A stretch of DNA of 64,000 bases from Epiperipatus broadwayi (GCA_028023455.1 JAQFVV010012405.1:11218423-11282422); one strand, 5' to 3'. Numbered from the stretch's first letter, positions 35,601 to 48,407 are shown. A program made the numbers and translations. The notes: generated by a model from the sequence alone, not told the origin.

Positions 35601-38600
35601 AATTAATTACACAGAAACATTTATAGAGCTGATAAATTATTATTTTTTTGTATATTAAATTACAATATAACAATTTGTCTCTTGCTAAATATTTATTTGT
35701 ATGCAATATTTTTTGTAAATAAAAAAGAGCTTTATGTGGCTTTGCTTTGTATATTAATTTGAACCCTTTTATTAGACAATATTTTTGCTCCAAAAATAGG
35801 ATTTTTTTAAAGTATCTACAATATAATATTTGCATAACTAAAATTCTGGTGTTTTATAGCACAGATACTCATAAAATAAAGGTTGTTTTTCATATAGAAT
35901 AAAAAATATTTTCAATTGTGGAAAGAAAAAAGATTGGTCAAATATTTGAGCTATTAAATAATTAGCTATGTTTTTTGAAATTCTAACACTGAAATATTTG
36001 TACTTCTAAAATAAGTAATTAATATATATGGAATAAAATATATCATCTAAACTTTTAAACTATAATATTCCAAGCATTGGGGGGGGGGATTAAAGATCAG
36101 TAAAATATTCAACAAAAGTAATCAATCAAAATTGTAAAATCATTATATTATTTTATTCTATAAAATAATTATAAAATCAATTAAAAGAATAATACAAATA
36201 TTTATTAACCATGTATTATATTGTACAATAACAAAATAATATTGGAGTGAAGATTTTTAAAAAAATATCCAAAAACTGACCAAGTTATTTCTTCTGAAGC
36301 TAGGCTGAACCTGTTGTATTTTTTCTCACTTTCACACATGCTAATTAAATATGGTATGAAAATCCAAATTGCTTTTTGACTGCAGCTACCATCTACAGAA
36401 AATTACTGAAACAATAGGCTATAAATATAGTAATAAATAAATTTAAAACATTGGCATTTGGGCTAAACATTGGAAAGAAAAAAAATGTTAAGTTATTTAT
36501 AAATGCAAATGATGGATAGCGGATTATATTTAACCTTGACATTATGAAGTATTTTAGATGCAGTTAAAAAAAGGTTAATTTATAAATAAAGCTATTTAAA
36601 TATTCTGCTAATTTAAATATGCAAAAATAATAATTTTATTTTGAAATAAACTCTATTTTAATTGTTTATATTTATCGATTTTTGAAAAAATGTTTATTTG
36701 CCAAATTCATAATTAAATAAAAAATAAAATTATGTTATTTCATGTTTATATACTTGCTTTTCAGTTTGATTAACCTTCCTGTACTCTGTCAGATTTCTTT
36801 GTTCTAACTAAATTAAAGATTTCAACTTTCATTTTGATATTACACCATTATTATTTATCAGAATATAATACATTTAACCTCATTCGATAGATATTTTTGT
36901 TTAGACATTAAATAATTTTTAAAAATCACATTTGATTACCAGAATTATTTTAAAAATTATATTTTAGTAAAAACAAAATGATGTTACATCATCACATTTC
37001 AGATGGAGCTGATACAAATTGCAAAATGAACAAAATATTTTTTGATTCATATTTGATTTAAAAATCTGAATAAATGTTTTTTAATAACTATGAAATCTAT
37101 CAATTTATGCTTTAAAAGTTTAGAATTTTTTCATAATTTTCATAATTTTGCTGAATCTTGTAACAATATGGCAAGTGACCTCATTTCTACAAAGCTGTGT
37201 TTTTCCACAACCGTAATCTCTATAATAACAATATTTCAAAGAAAATATTCATTTATATTTAAAAATAAAACATTTCTGTAAAAAGTAAATATGTAACAAT
37301 ATTTATTTCTGATTTTTAATAATTATTACACAATCATAATACAAATATAATTATAAACTTTCCAAAAAAAAATCATGTTTTTAGACTATTGTAATATTTT
37401 CTTGATGATTGTAATATTTCCACAAAATACACTTGGCAAAGTTCATGGCCACCAAATAAACAATGTCTATTCATCAAACTATTGTTTCAGTTCCTTCGTA
37501 ATATTAATTATTCAATTTTTCCTGCAATCTTTTGATTTTTTTTTTTGTAACTAAAATATTAGAAAATAAGTATATGTGAATTTTAAAGCTGTAAATAAAA
37601 TGTTTTGCAAAATTTTCACCATGGAGAAAAAGCACAAATGTAATTGTTAAAAATCTCAAAAACAGCTTGATTGTGAGGATAAATGGACTGGTTAATGTTT
37701 TACAAAAATATGGCTCTTTCTTTATAAATTTATTATTAATGTTAATTTTTAACTTGAATAAATAAACAAAATTTATTTACAGATTTTTTTTTTAAAAAGC
37801 ATAACTTTTATTAGACTAAGAATAAAATAACTTGGCTTCTTTTTTACTCACATTCATAAATTATACTTTATAACCATACATTTTGAAACAGCTAAAATAG
37901 CATATTTATTAATTATTTTACATGCATTTTGTTAGATATTTATATTATATTCTTTATTTAATTTGTTTATATTATTTTAAAAAATCATTTTAAATATAAG
38001 TTTCTAAAGAAACAAAAAATGTTATTTCATCTTTGAAAATAAAAACAAAAAGTAACAAAGAAAACAAAGAAAACAAATAAACAAAAGAATTAATTTCTCC
38101 CTTAATGTGTAATGAAATGTTTTTAAAAAATATATTATTCATAACAGAGCTTTTAATTTTCAAATAATTTTTATTAAGTATCACAATCAGGTACTCAAAC
38201 AAGTTTTTGAGATTCTTAAAATTAATCTAATAATTGCAAAATACATTAGTCCAATGATCTATTGAGATGAATTATTTTTGTCTTTTGACCAATTTACCCC
38301 CTGCCGTATTTTTCATAACTATTATATGTTAAAATGTGTGTAAAATGGTATATTTTATTATAATAAATTTTTTCCCAAAAATTTTGTGCTAAAAAGCATG
38401 AAATTAATAATTCCCACTCTAACAATAAACATAACCTGCCCTGACATGTTCAGTGATTGTCCATTGCCAAAGCTGTAAAACATTTGGCATTTTACAACAT
38501 TGAAGTTTCCAATGATGCAAAAATGTGTTTATTTGCGAATTTATTATAGTTTAGATATTTTTAAAAAATAATTTACACTATATTTATTAGATACAATAAA

Positions 38601-41600
38601 TATAAATTATTAATAACTTATTTCGACTTGAAATACATATTTTCAAAAATATAACATTATATTAGCAGCTAACATAAATATGGCCTGAAGCAAAATAGAA
38701 GACTAGCTATAATGTAAACAATCTACTTTATATTTACGAGTAAGAAAATATTGCAATTTTGCAATAAATATTCAAAAAATTTAAACTTTTAATGCATAAT
38801 TTGTTAGATATAAAAAAATAAATAATTATTTATTTGGATGTGTAAAAATAATGAGAATTAAAAAAAATTTTGCTGATTTTATAAACTGAAAATAATCTTT
38901 TTAGAAATGATGATGTGTAAAGATTTTGTTTTGGTTGCGATCTCATTTTTTTAATATTTACAGAAACAAAATGTGAACATTTAAAATTTATTTCAGTAAT
39001 AAACAAAAATATTCATCAAATGAAGTCAAATTTGTTATTTTCTGATAAGTAATAATCATTTTATCATATATTTTATGTTGATGTGTGAGACAAAGAAAAT
39101 GTCAGAAAATGCTGAAAAGTAAGAGGCATTAGGCTGCATATCCAAAAGGTTAAAAATAATATTAATGTTGATCTTTCTTATAATAGTAGCCATTTGATAT
39201 TTTAACATAATACTTTTGTTTTTCAGAACTTATTATTTTTCTACTAAGAAAAAAATATTTTAAAATAAAATCTCAATAAACACATTACTTATATAATGAG
39301 AAACATATCTTTGAGTTAATTTTACAAAAGTAAGAAATAATTTTACATTTTCCACATTCCAAAAAATTATGATGTTTTCTGTTCATTCATGAATTTTCTA
39401 TCAAATAATTTTTAGCTAAGAATAAATGAATTCTAAATGAATATGTCATTTATTTATTGAAAAATTACAACTTAATTAAATATTACAAAGTTAAGAAAAA
39501 TAAATAAATACATTACATGTAAAGTAGCATTTTCCAATATTCCAAAATTGGGAGAAAGTGTCAAAAAAGCAAAATTGAATACATGAATATATTTTTCTTA
39601 TTCTTAGAAGAATATATATATATATGTGTATGCGTGTGTGTGTGTGTATTTTTCTTCTTTTATAAAAAGCCTAACTTTGATCTTTCTGTTGGCAAGGAGT
39701 AATTTTTTTTAAAAACTAACATACATCCAAATGTATTTTAATTTAAGATTTTGCTATCAAATGAACACAAAAATTGTAAAATGATTGCTACAGATTCTAA
39801 AAATGAAGCATGCTGAGATAATTACAGTACTAATACTTTTATTATAGGATTATATGCTGAGAGGTTAATGCATTCACAAACATCAATTATTATAAAATAA
39901 ATATATTTTATATTTATTACATAAAAAATCTTCAAAATGATAAAAAAACAATTTGAAAACAAAGAATATCTTTACAATTACTTTAGCTTTACAAATATAA
40001 CATGAACAAATAATGCCATTTTGTACACATTGATTTCTGCAATTTAACCTTCAAATTATACAGCTTTAATGCTTGCTGTAATTCCTATAATTTATTTATA
40101 AAACAGAACTATAATATATAATCTTATAATTAATGAAAATCATCTATAGTGATAAACATAAAATGTATGTTTGTTTTGCCATTATAAATTGAAGATTTAC
40201 ATTGTAGATCTTTCTTTTTCAATTTGCCTTCATGTAGAAGTAAGCATTTTCTACTAAAATCTAAATTCTTTTTATAAATAAGCATTTATTTTTATAGCAT
40301 CTGTATACAATTTGTAATTACATTCGAATATCGGCCTTTCAAGCCAATTGTGCAAATGCTTCGCGAGTGTTAAATAATCTTTTTTGAAAATAATTTATAA
40401 TTCTCACATACTTTGTGAAAAAAATCATTAATGTGTCAAAACAAGGTTCTAAAATATATGTTTTCACTTATAAAATCAAAATAAAAAATTTAACTTACAA
40501 AATTTATTGACAGGCGAACTCTGGTAGAGAACAGAAAAAACAACAAATCAGTGCCTTGAAAGGCAGTGCTTATATCATGGTTATACTCTTAAATTTAAAT
40601 ATTATTGATTTTTTAGTTGTAAATAAATTCTAAAGGTGGCAGCATCATTCAGTATAATTTTCTCAATAAAATAACCATAAAATGAGCAAAATAACATTAA
40701 AAATAATGGTTTGAGAGACAGGTAAAGCCACATACGAAAATGACCAAATAATTCAGTTCATGGGTTAACTAAAGCCTAGATTTACTAACTATTGATAATA
40801 ACAGCTATATTTCTCATAATGTGTTATGTAAGATGAATATAAGAGAATTATGGGTATATATATAATATTGGATCAATTATTTTATAATTCCAAACTATTT
40901 TAAAAACTACAATATATGGTAATATTCTTCAACATAATAACAAGTATATATTACTTTTGAAATTTTTTTTTGCAATGAACATATTTTATTCTGTTAAAAT
41001 GTAACAAAAAAAAATCAATGTTTAATCTTTACATATCTAATTAGATAAAAAAAATATTACAATTAATCAGTTTTGATATTACTAGAAAAAAGGAGTAGAT
41101 AATGTAACACTTTTATTGATCTAAATAAATCTATGGTTTTTTTATGTAGATGTTTAAAATATTTTTTCATTTTCAAAACATTTGTGGTTCAATAATAAAT
41201 CAGAATTATATTTAGATCCATACTGAATCTTATATATATTATTAGTTTATATTTCTTATCAATTGAATCAATCAATGTAGCTGTTGGAAGTTTAAGATAA
41301 TTACTATTTACATAGTGAAGTTGGGCAAAAATAATATAATGATCATTGTTTATATGTAATAGTATTTACAAAAAAAATCAATATCAGATGTCACATGATG
41401 GAATTTAAGAGTTTATTTATGAGCTTTTTATATAACAAATGTAATAATATTGGTATATTGCAAGTATACATAAATGACACCAGATTGCTAAAACAATGTT
41501 CTGATACTAATACAACTAAACATATTTGACCTTACATATTAGGAAACATTATCATTAATAATTCATAATAAAACACCAGGGATCATAAATAACATTTAAG

Positions 41601-41980
41601 GAGAAGGTATGACATTTGTTTAAAATTAGCTTGCTATTATAAATATGTTACTTATTTATAAGAATATGAATTTATGTAGAGTTTATGAATATGATTATTT
41701 ATCCTTGCATCTGGAATTAGAATTTCAATAATAATGAATTTTTCATTAATCATTGTCACATTATTAGCATGTAGTTATGACAACCACTTACATGTTACAT
41801 GCATCTCTATCAATTGCTGTTGATGATATTTAGCTATTGGTGAAGGTTAAAGATCATTTCATCTGCACTGTAAATGATGGTTCATCCTAGTCCTAATCTA
41901 TTATATATTTGTATGTACACACACAATGTATTGCTCAAACTTTTTTTTAAAATTAACTATTATAAATAGTCTACAATTCA
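32700..41980. other. Long non-coding stretch, probably Rx intron or upstream region
   Basis: No exon or mobile-element coding was found in 9 kb. CpG-dense sequence occupies about 33.4-35.0 kb. At 33880-33950 the minus strand has AAGTTCGATCCCC, a B-box-like block without a visible A-box. A (TA)(TG) microsatellite is at 39610-39648. The upstream Rx homeodomain exon was looked for and not seen. Confidence 0.4.
35217..35312 (-). ncRNA. Possible hammerhead remnant
   Basis: Minus strand: CACCTGATGAAGGTACAGTC then CAAAACAAGC. It has CTGATGA, a short GG/CC stem, AAAA instead of GAAA and a palindromic AAGCTT. Outer ATTGATGG/CCATCAAT pair over 8 bp. Inner stem I is poor. The shape resembles the ribozyme of PLE terminal repeats but could be chance. 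Confidence 0.3.
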
Positions 41981-42040
41981 GTTATTATAACTCTGAAATT
42001 TACTTATCAAATGCATAGTACATATATAATTAAACAGAAA

Positions 42041-42926
42041 GGATTTTCATCTTTTCACAATTGTGCTGCATGAATTTATATATGCTCAACAATGCTGTGC
42101 TGATTACAGAAAAACTCAAACCCAAACACAATATACACTTTATAAAGATAAGAGTGACCATCTTATCTTTAATCTAAATTCTGATTTATATAAGCCAATC
42201 TGAAGCACATAGGTTTGACAAAATGATGATTTTACTCTGTTCTCTTTTACATCCATTAGTTTCTTTCATATATTAAGACACATGAAATCTTTCTATTTAC
42301 TATGAGTTAATATTTAGAATTAATAGAAACTATGTAACTCTGAAATTTATTTATCATTTGCATCATATATATGTAATTAAATTGAAAGGATTTTTCACAT
42401 ACATAGTGTACTAGTGTATATAAGTTCAATGATACTATGCTGAATACAGAAAAACTCTCAAACCCAAAGGTTAAACATAAGACAGCCCATCTTATCTTTA
42501 TAAAGTCTCTATCTTACATTTGGGTTTGAGAGATTTCCCATACTCAACAAAGCATTGTTGAGCTTATATAAATTAGTACAGCGCATTTATGAAAAGATTA
42601 ATGGATTTGATAAATAAATTTCAGAGTTATATAGTTTCTATTAATTCATAAAATTGACTGGTAGTAAATCAAAAGATTTCACATATATTAGTATATGAAA
42701 GAAATTAATGGATGTAAAAGTGAACAGAGTAACATCTTCATTCTCTCAAACAATGAAGCTTCTGATTGGCCTATATAAATCAGAGTTTATGTTAAAGATA
42801 AGATGGTCACTCTTATCTTTATAATGTGTCTTTCTTGTGTTTGGGTTTGAGAGTTTTCCTGTACTCAACACAACATTGTTGAGATTATATAATTAGTAGA
42901 GTGCATATGTGAAAAGATGAAAATCC
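42041..42926. repeat. 886-bp imperfect palindrome upstream of Rx exon
   Basis: The left half (from GGATTTTCATCTTTTCAC at 42041) and the right half (ending GTGAAAAGATGAAAATCC at 42926) are diverged reverse complements along their whole length, with the centre near 42484. Each half holds two blocks with CTCTCAAACCCAAA and a GATAAGAxxGACCATCTTAT hairpin. A related 190-bp element is at 60866-61058. It ends 157 bp before the Rx exon. Confidence 0.8.
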
Positions 42927-43070
42927 ATTCGATTTAATTCATTCTTTAATAAATATTATTAATATATATTTTAATAATTGCTAACTTTAATTTTATATTT
43001 CTGCATGTGACTATGTGCACTTTTATATGTATGTTTTTATTAATTAGTGGTTTTTCTAATTTCATGTATA

Positions 43071-43083
43071 TTTCTGCTTTTAG
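43071..43083 (+). other. 3' splice site of the Rx last exon
   Basis: A pyrimidine-rich TTTCTGCTTTTAG precedes GTTTGGTTTCAG. The boundary falls in phase 0 before homeodomain residue 47, the intron position known for Rx and many paired-class genes. Confidence 0.85.
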
Positions 43084-43470
43084 GTTTGGTTTCAGAATAG
43101 AAGAGCTAAATGGAGAAGACAAGAAAAAATGGAAAGTAATGCATTAAAATTAAATACAGAATATCCGATGAGTTCTTTGACTAGAACAACTACTAATGGA
43201 CTCAGTTCAACTCTTCCCTTGGATCCATGGTTAACCCCACCTATTGCTAATAGTACTCCAATACAAACTCTTCCAGGTTTTTTATCTCATGCTCCTGCAA
43301 CATATCCTAGTTATTTAACACCACCTACAAGTAATACCTTTACTCCTACCTGTATTTTAGGACAAGAAAAGTTTGATGACAATGATCCAAGAAGCTCTAG
43401 CATTGTATCTTTAAGAATGAAAGCTAAAGAGCATATGGAATCTTTAAACAAAGGATTTCAATATCCATAA
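43084..43470 (+). CDS. Rx: Retinal homeobox protein Rx, last coding exon (partial gene)
   Basis: The product is a paired-like homeodomain transcription factor; in animals where it has been studied Rx acts in the nucleus in anterior neural and eye or brain development. The exon gives 128 residues and a TAA stop. Residues 1-14 are the end of homeodomain helix 3, VWFQNRRAKWRRQE, with Gln50 and Asn51. LPLDPWLTPP (44-53), LPGFLSH (63-69) and YPSYLTPP (74-81) form the Rx-specific region. RSSSIVSLRMKAKEHMESLN (103-122) is the C-terminal OAR/paired-tail motif. The first Met codon, at 43129, is internal, so translation does not start here; the exon is spliced to upstream exons outside what I can find. 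Codon use is AT-rich but the frame is clean, so the gene looks functional. Confidence 0.93.
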   Translation, partial: VWFQNRRAKWRRQEKMESNALKLNTEYPMSSLTRTTTNGLSSTLPLDPWLTPPIANSTPIQTLPGFLSHAPATYPSYLTPPTSNTFTPTCILGQEKFDDNDPRSSSIVSLRMKAKEHMESLNKGFQYP

Positions 43471-43495
43471 AATATAATATATGAGATAATCAATC

Positions 43496-43501
43496 AATAA
43501 A
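43496..43501 (+). terminator. Candidate polyadenylation signal of Rx
   Basis: AATAAA lies 26 bp after the stop codon. Given the AT richness, other AATAAA hexamers downstream (for example near 44180) are equally possible. Confidence 0.35.
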
Positions 43502-44690
43502 CAAACTTTAAATCTAAAATATTTATAGGCATGATGTGTGACGCAATATGGGATAAAGTAAACTTCAAAGTTTTTGAGATTTAATTCAATTGCTCTTCCA
43601 AGTATAAAAAGTACAGTTCAAAACTTTTTCAGCATCGTGAGTGTGTGGAATATATATATATGCATGTATAAGAAAATACGTACATGATTAACACACGTTG
43701 GCTAAAAAAAAAGAGATATAAGTTATGTATAATACTAACTACTTTTAAGCATCCAAATCATATAAGCTGAAAATGTTTTTTATGTGTGTGAAAGATTCTT
43801 CAAACCCGTTTTCCGTCAACGAAAATGTGTTAACTAACACAAATTTAATCACAAGTCTTAAATTAATTTTGCAGTGAATTATAAAGAGTTGTAACTCTTA
43901 TAACTTTATAAAAACAAAATTATGTTCTTTTACAATAATGATTTTTATTTCCATTTCATATTGTCAGCTATTGACTCTAATGTTACCAGTGGATAGCATT
44001 TTATTGTAAATATTTGAATTAGTTCTAAAATCAGCTTTGTACTTATTTTTTTATTAGAAATCCTCCCTTTCATTATTTGTAATTTTTTCCAGTTGTAAAT
44101 TTTATGTTGTGATTTTATGTTGTTTATTGTTACTACTATGTACATTATGATGGTATAGTAAAAAAGTGGAACTTTATTAAATAAATATAAGTAGCATGCG
44201 TAGCTGACAATGAACGGTTGCACATCTGTTCTTATCTTTTTTTCCTTTGAAATTTATATACAAAATTATTTTAGTAGTATATAACTAAATGACTCAATAT
44301 ATAATAATTTTAAGTGCTAATGAAAATCTCTTAGTTACATCATCATCTAATTATCTTAACAGATGAAAATATTAATTAAGACCAAATGGAATTAGGCTGC
44401 ATTAGCATTTCTATGAATTTGATATTGAATATTATAAATGATATTGTTTCGTGTTTCCATGTTATCAAGAACCCAAAAAAGAACTCAGGAAATGATGATA
44501 TAATATTAGATAATAATAAATTTGATATTTATATATGATGTTAGATTTTCATTACTTCAAAAATTATTGTATATAAAAATATATTGAATACAAGATTTTC
44601 ACAGGTAAAAATATAATCAAATATTTTGACTACATCTACACATGTCTTTATGTTGTACTGATAATTTTGTTCAGTTAACATTTGCTGATG
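43502..44690. other. Rx 3' UTR or downstream region
   Basis: No gene is supported. CpG is denser than average to about 44220. A minus-strand open frame at 43945-44223 has no recognisable content. Confidence 0.35.
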
Positions 44691-44960
44691 CCCAGGTAGT
44701 GGAGATCACATAAATCTCTATCTAGAAATTATACCCATCCTCAAACCAATTTCAAGCTATTGGCTTTTCTTATTGAGGTGCTAGGATATTTCAGTTATTA
44801 GATCTAAATACCAGCTCAAGACCAGCACTTATTTGATACTTAACTATTAAGTAGAAAATCTGAAATTTTCAGATACCTATATGTCTTCAGATCCAGCTTT
44901 CTAATTTAAATAGCTATGTGGGTCTGAAAATTCTTCAGCCACATCATATATTAATAGCCT
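44690..44960 (-). repeat. Diverged solo copy of family 2 ribozyme repeat
   Basis: Minus-strand order matches 32.31-32.64 kb: TTTCAGACCCACATAGCTAT, then GATCTAATAACTG, then CCTCAATAAGA, AGCCAATAGCTTGAAA, then TCTAGATAGAGATTTATGTG. The CTGATGA core is lost (44736-44787), but CCTCA/TGAGG can still pair. Confidence 0.5.
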
Positions 44961-46237
44961 TAGCAATATAACATTGCTTACAGATATTTATATCATTCAA
45001 ATGTCAGTTTACTGACCTTTTCACAATCATGAGGGAGTTCATAGTTACAAATGGACAAAAAGCTTTACAGTTGACTTCTTTGTACAAACATCACTTGAGA
45101 TAATTAACCATTTTTTAGATATGCTAATTTGGATATATTCTAATATTTTAATTTCAAACATTTTAATTTCAAACAAAATCTAAAGATATCAGGATAACTG
45201 ATAATTTGGCGAATGCCAAAAATTTATGAGCACCTCTTCATTAGTATGAGATTACTTTAAGAAATCTTTTAGACTATATAAAAACTTTATTTTTTTTTTG
45301 TAAAGTTTATTAAGATTCACAACTATTTTTGAGCAATGATTGTGCAATAGTTATTAAAAATTAATCATATACATGACTACATATTTATTTTACATGTGTA
45401 CATTTTATTTTTAAAATAAATTATAAATTATAGCATAATGTTAACAAACAAATTATGGTCTTCCAATAACCATGTTTTTTTCAAACTGATTTCTAATGTC
45501 CTCACTGTTATTCTATTCAATTATATTACAATTGTATAAAAATTATTTAAAAATGTTAATATTTTAAAGCATAATTTGATAGATTTATCAGAAATGGACA
45601 TTTTTATTTATGTTTTGAATACAAATTCCAATCAAAAAGATTTTGTTCATTTTATAAAAATAATTTGATCCCCCTAACTGTCAATGTTAAAAACATTTTT
45701 TTATATACAAACTAATGTATACAATATTTGTAAAATTGAAATATATTTTTAAATTTTATTTGACTTTTAAATACAAATAACTATCAAATTATGTCAAATT
45801 TATTATATTCTGATGTAGAATAATGTTTAATTCAAAAATTAAAGTTAAAAGCTTAAAAAATGCTCACCAAGATGAATCATTCTGTTACAGTGTGAGCGGA
45901 TTAAAAGTAAGATTAGTTTAAAATGAGTTTGATTAAAATTGTCTTATCTATTAATAGGAAGCTTTTACAAAGAAGATTTTAGTTAATTGCCATTAAATTA
46001 CATTCAAACTTTAGTATCAAATTAAATGTTGCAAAGGTGTATAAATAGAGACAACGTTGCACCAGTTTATGAAGTAGCAAATGTTTGTCAGGCTGTTGAT
46101 AATCTGAGTAGTGACAAAACAGATGTGTCAGTAAGAAAAGGTTGATATTTTTATCAAACATTTCCACTTGAATGATTATTTAAAAAATCTAATAAAGGAA
46201 AGATAATTCAATATTGTTATATTTTAAATGGTGTTTA
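44961..46237. other. Non-coding stretch
   Basis: AT-rich with no gene. A block near 45175 with AAAATCTAAAGATATCAGGA is a diverged copy of a motif at 6640 and 29870. Confidence 0.35.
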
Positions 46238-46245
46238 ATTAATTA

Positions 46246-47145
46246 GGTTTTCGTGCACCTTGTCCAATGTGGCCGCTCATGGCATTGTTGGTTGCAAAAA
46301 TAATGAATTGTAACATTACCAGGCCAATAATTTTTTGCTTTCTGTTCTCCAACAATTTTTAAAAATATTTTTAAAACATTTATAAAACATTATTTTATAA
46401 ATTACATTTTTAATTACATTATTCATTTCAGCACATACTGCAATTTATGAACCAATAACATTTTCTAAATTACAATTTATAATTATATTATACATTTCAG
46501 TGTGTACATGCACTCCTATGAGAGCTTTCAGCACAAGCACTGGAATGTGCAGAGGGATCTGATAGTTTGCAGATCCGAAGGATCAGACAATACTTGCACT
46601 CATATGAGCAAACCAAGCCTTCAGCACATAGCATTAAAATGTGCAGAGGAGGAGGATCTGACGGTTTGCAGATCCGAATCCTTTCAGCATGTAGTACTCT
46701 CATAGTTGTTCTCCTGCAAATGTGCCTTTCCACATGACTTATGTGAAATAGTTCTGGGATCTACCCTTTTGCAATTTTTTTCACCTTCCAAGATGTGTAG
46801 GAAATCATGGCAATGGGCTTACAATTATTAGTATGTAATATTATGTCAGGTAAGTTTTAAGATCATTACTTAAAATGCACATTAAAACACTCATGGCCAG
46901 TTGAATTCCATACACCCTCACATCATATGGTAACAATGAGTGAAGTGTGTGCTATTTCCATAGAGATGTCAAGCACATTAGTGGGCAATAATATTTGTGT
47001 GCAATGCCATCTAGGCCTGCTAATGGTTAACATGAACACAACTGTTCTATAGGCTATAACTTAGGCCACATAAATGGCATATTTCTGTGCTTTGAACAGA
47101 AATAACACCATCGAGCGGCCACATTGGACAAAGTTCACAACCACC
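46246..47145. mobile_element. Non-autonomous DNA transposon, 900 bp, with 8-bp target duplication
   Basis: The termini are inverted: GGTTTTCGTGCACCTTG at the left and the complement of CAAAGTTCACAACCACC at the right. A shared GTCCAATGTGGCCGCTC follows on both sides. ATTAATTA flanks both ends (46238-46245 and 47146-47153), an 8-bp duplication as made by hAT-type transposases, although such an AT-only word has limited weight. The inside is GC-richer and has two related blocks (46540-46590 and 46638-46680) sharing ATGTGCAGAG, GGATCTGA and GTTTGCAGATCCGAA. It encodes no transposase. Confidence 0.75.
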
Positions 47146-47786
47146 ATTAATTATTTACATATGTAAATGTTTATTTGCAAACAGGATTATTTAAAAATGA
47201 CTAAATCAAATATTTCTATATATTGTTATTATAAGAAAGCATAGAAATGAAAATATAATATACATGTAAACAGAGCTAACCTTTAATCTTTGCTGTTGCC
47301 AAAAAATTATCACTTACTACTAATTTATTAATGAGTTTGATTAAAAACTATGCCTTGTGATTATCACTAAGTTGATACAAAGAAGAATTTAATTAAATTG
47401 TCATTAATTTGTATTCAAATTTTAACATTAAGTTTCTGTTGTAAAACTGTTTAAACAGAGTTTCCATTTCTGTAATTGGTGGAAAGATGGAAAGTCAACT
47501 ATCTAAGTGAGTTAAAACTGCATCCATAAAAAATAATTGATTTTTTTATTAAACATTGCTGCTTAAAAAATTATAAAAGTTGTCTGTAGATAAGCATAAA
47601 TTAAATTAACATAATTTTAACATTGTTACAAAATTATGTGATGTTTTGATTATGCATATATATATATATATCTGGCTTGCTATGCTGAGTTTGAAGACAT
47701 TACGTGTCTAAAAGATTCACACTTGCAAGCTGAATAGAAACTGTTTCATAAACACTTAAGAGTTTGTGCTTAGATATAGTTTCTAA

Positions 47787-47846
47787 AATTCCTGTCTTTC
47801 ACTGATGATAGCAAATAGCTTGAAATCATGATCTGAAAGTGGAATT
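47787..47846 (+). ncRNA. Hammerhead ribozyme, family 3 copy 1
   Basis: Stem I 5' AATTCC-TGT-CTTTCA; CTGATGA at 47802-47808; T, stem II AGC-AAATA-GCT, T; GAAA at 47822-47825; palindromic stem III TCATGA; U-C at 47832-47833; predicted cleavage; stem I 3' TGAAAG-T-GGAATT. The core is complete and stem I pairs over 12 bp. The U opposite U that flanks stem II is a weak point. Confidence 0.75.
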
Positions 47847-48222
47847 AAAGTTAGAGATAGTGAATGCATACTTTGACGTTTGTGTAAGCATACGCTTGAT
47901 AGTGTTTTTGGTAGAATGCCATCTGTTGACATAAATACAAGCATTAGAAAGTTTTTAACTTGTTTTTTGTTTTTCATAAATGTACCTTTGAGGTCTTTCT
48001 AGCAATGATATATATATTGCAGAGGCTTCTACTATGTGGTGATGCTGAACTGACATCAGACCCATATAGCCATCTGGCTTGCTATGCTGAGTTTGAAGCC
48101 ATTACGTGTTTAAAAGATTCACGCTTGCAAGCTGAATAGAAACTGTTTCGTTCCCACTCTTGCAAGCTGAATAGAAACTGTTTCATAAACACTCAGAGTT
48201 TGTGTTTAGATCTAGTTTCTAA

Positions 48223-48282
48223 AATTCCTGTCTTTCACTGATGATAGCAAATAGCTTGAAATCATGATCTGAAAGTGGAATT
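48223..48282 (+). ncRNA. Hammerhead ribozyme, family 3 copy 2
   Basis: Identical in sequence to copy 1 across all core and stem elements, with the predicted cleavage site between 48269 and 48270. The distance between the two cleavage sites is 436 nt. Confidence 0.75.
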
Positions 48283-48363
48283 AAAGTTAGAGATAGTGAA
48301 TGCATACTCTGACGTTTGTGTAAACATTCGCTTGATGGTGTTTTTGGTAGAACACCATCTGTT

Positions 48364-48366
<3 letters not shown>

Positions 48367-48404
<38 letters not shown>
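48367..48404. repeat. (AT)n microsatellite
   Basis: About 18 AT units directly follow the second family 3 unit. Confidence 0.95.

Positions 48405-48407
<3 letters not shown>

Larger units (their letters stand above)
47671..48368 (+). repeat. Direct repeat carrying family 3 hammerheads
   Basis: Units begin TCTGGCTTGCTATGCTGAGT at 47671 and 48073 and end TCTGTTGACATA at 47932 and 48368. The second unit has an extra internal copy of CTTGCAAGCTGAATAGAAAC. The units differ at few positions. The 140 bp between them belongs to one end only. Confidence 0.88.

Noticed and set aside
43129-43470. A short gene starting at the Met codon at 43129
   Set aside because: The homeodomain codons directly upstream are in frame and follow a good splice acceptor, so the Met is internal.
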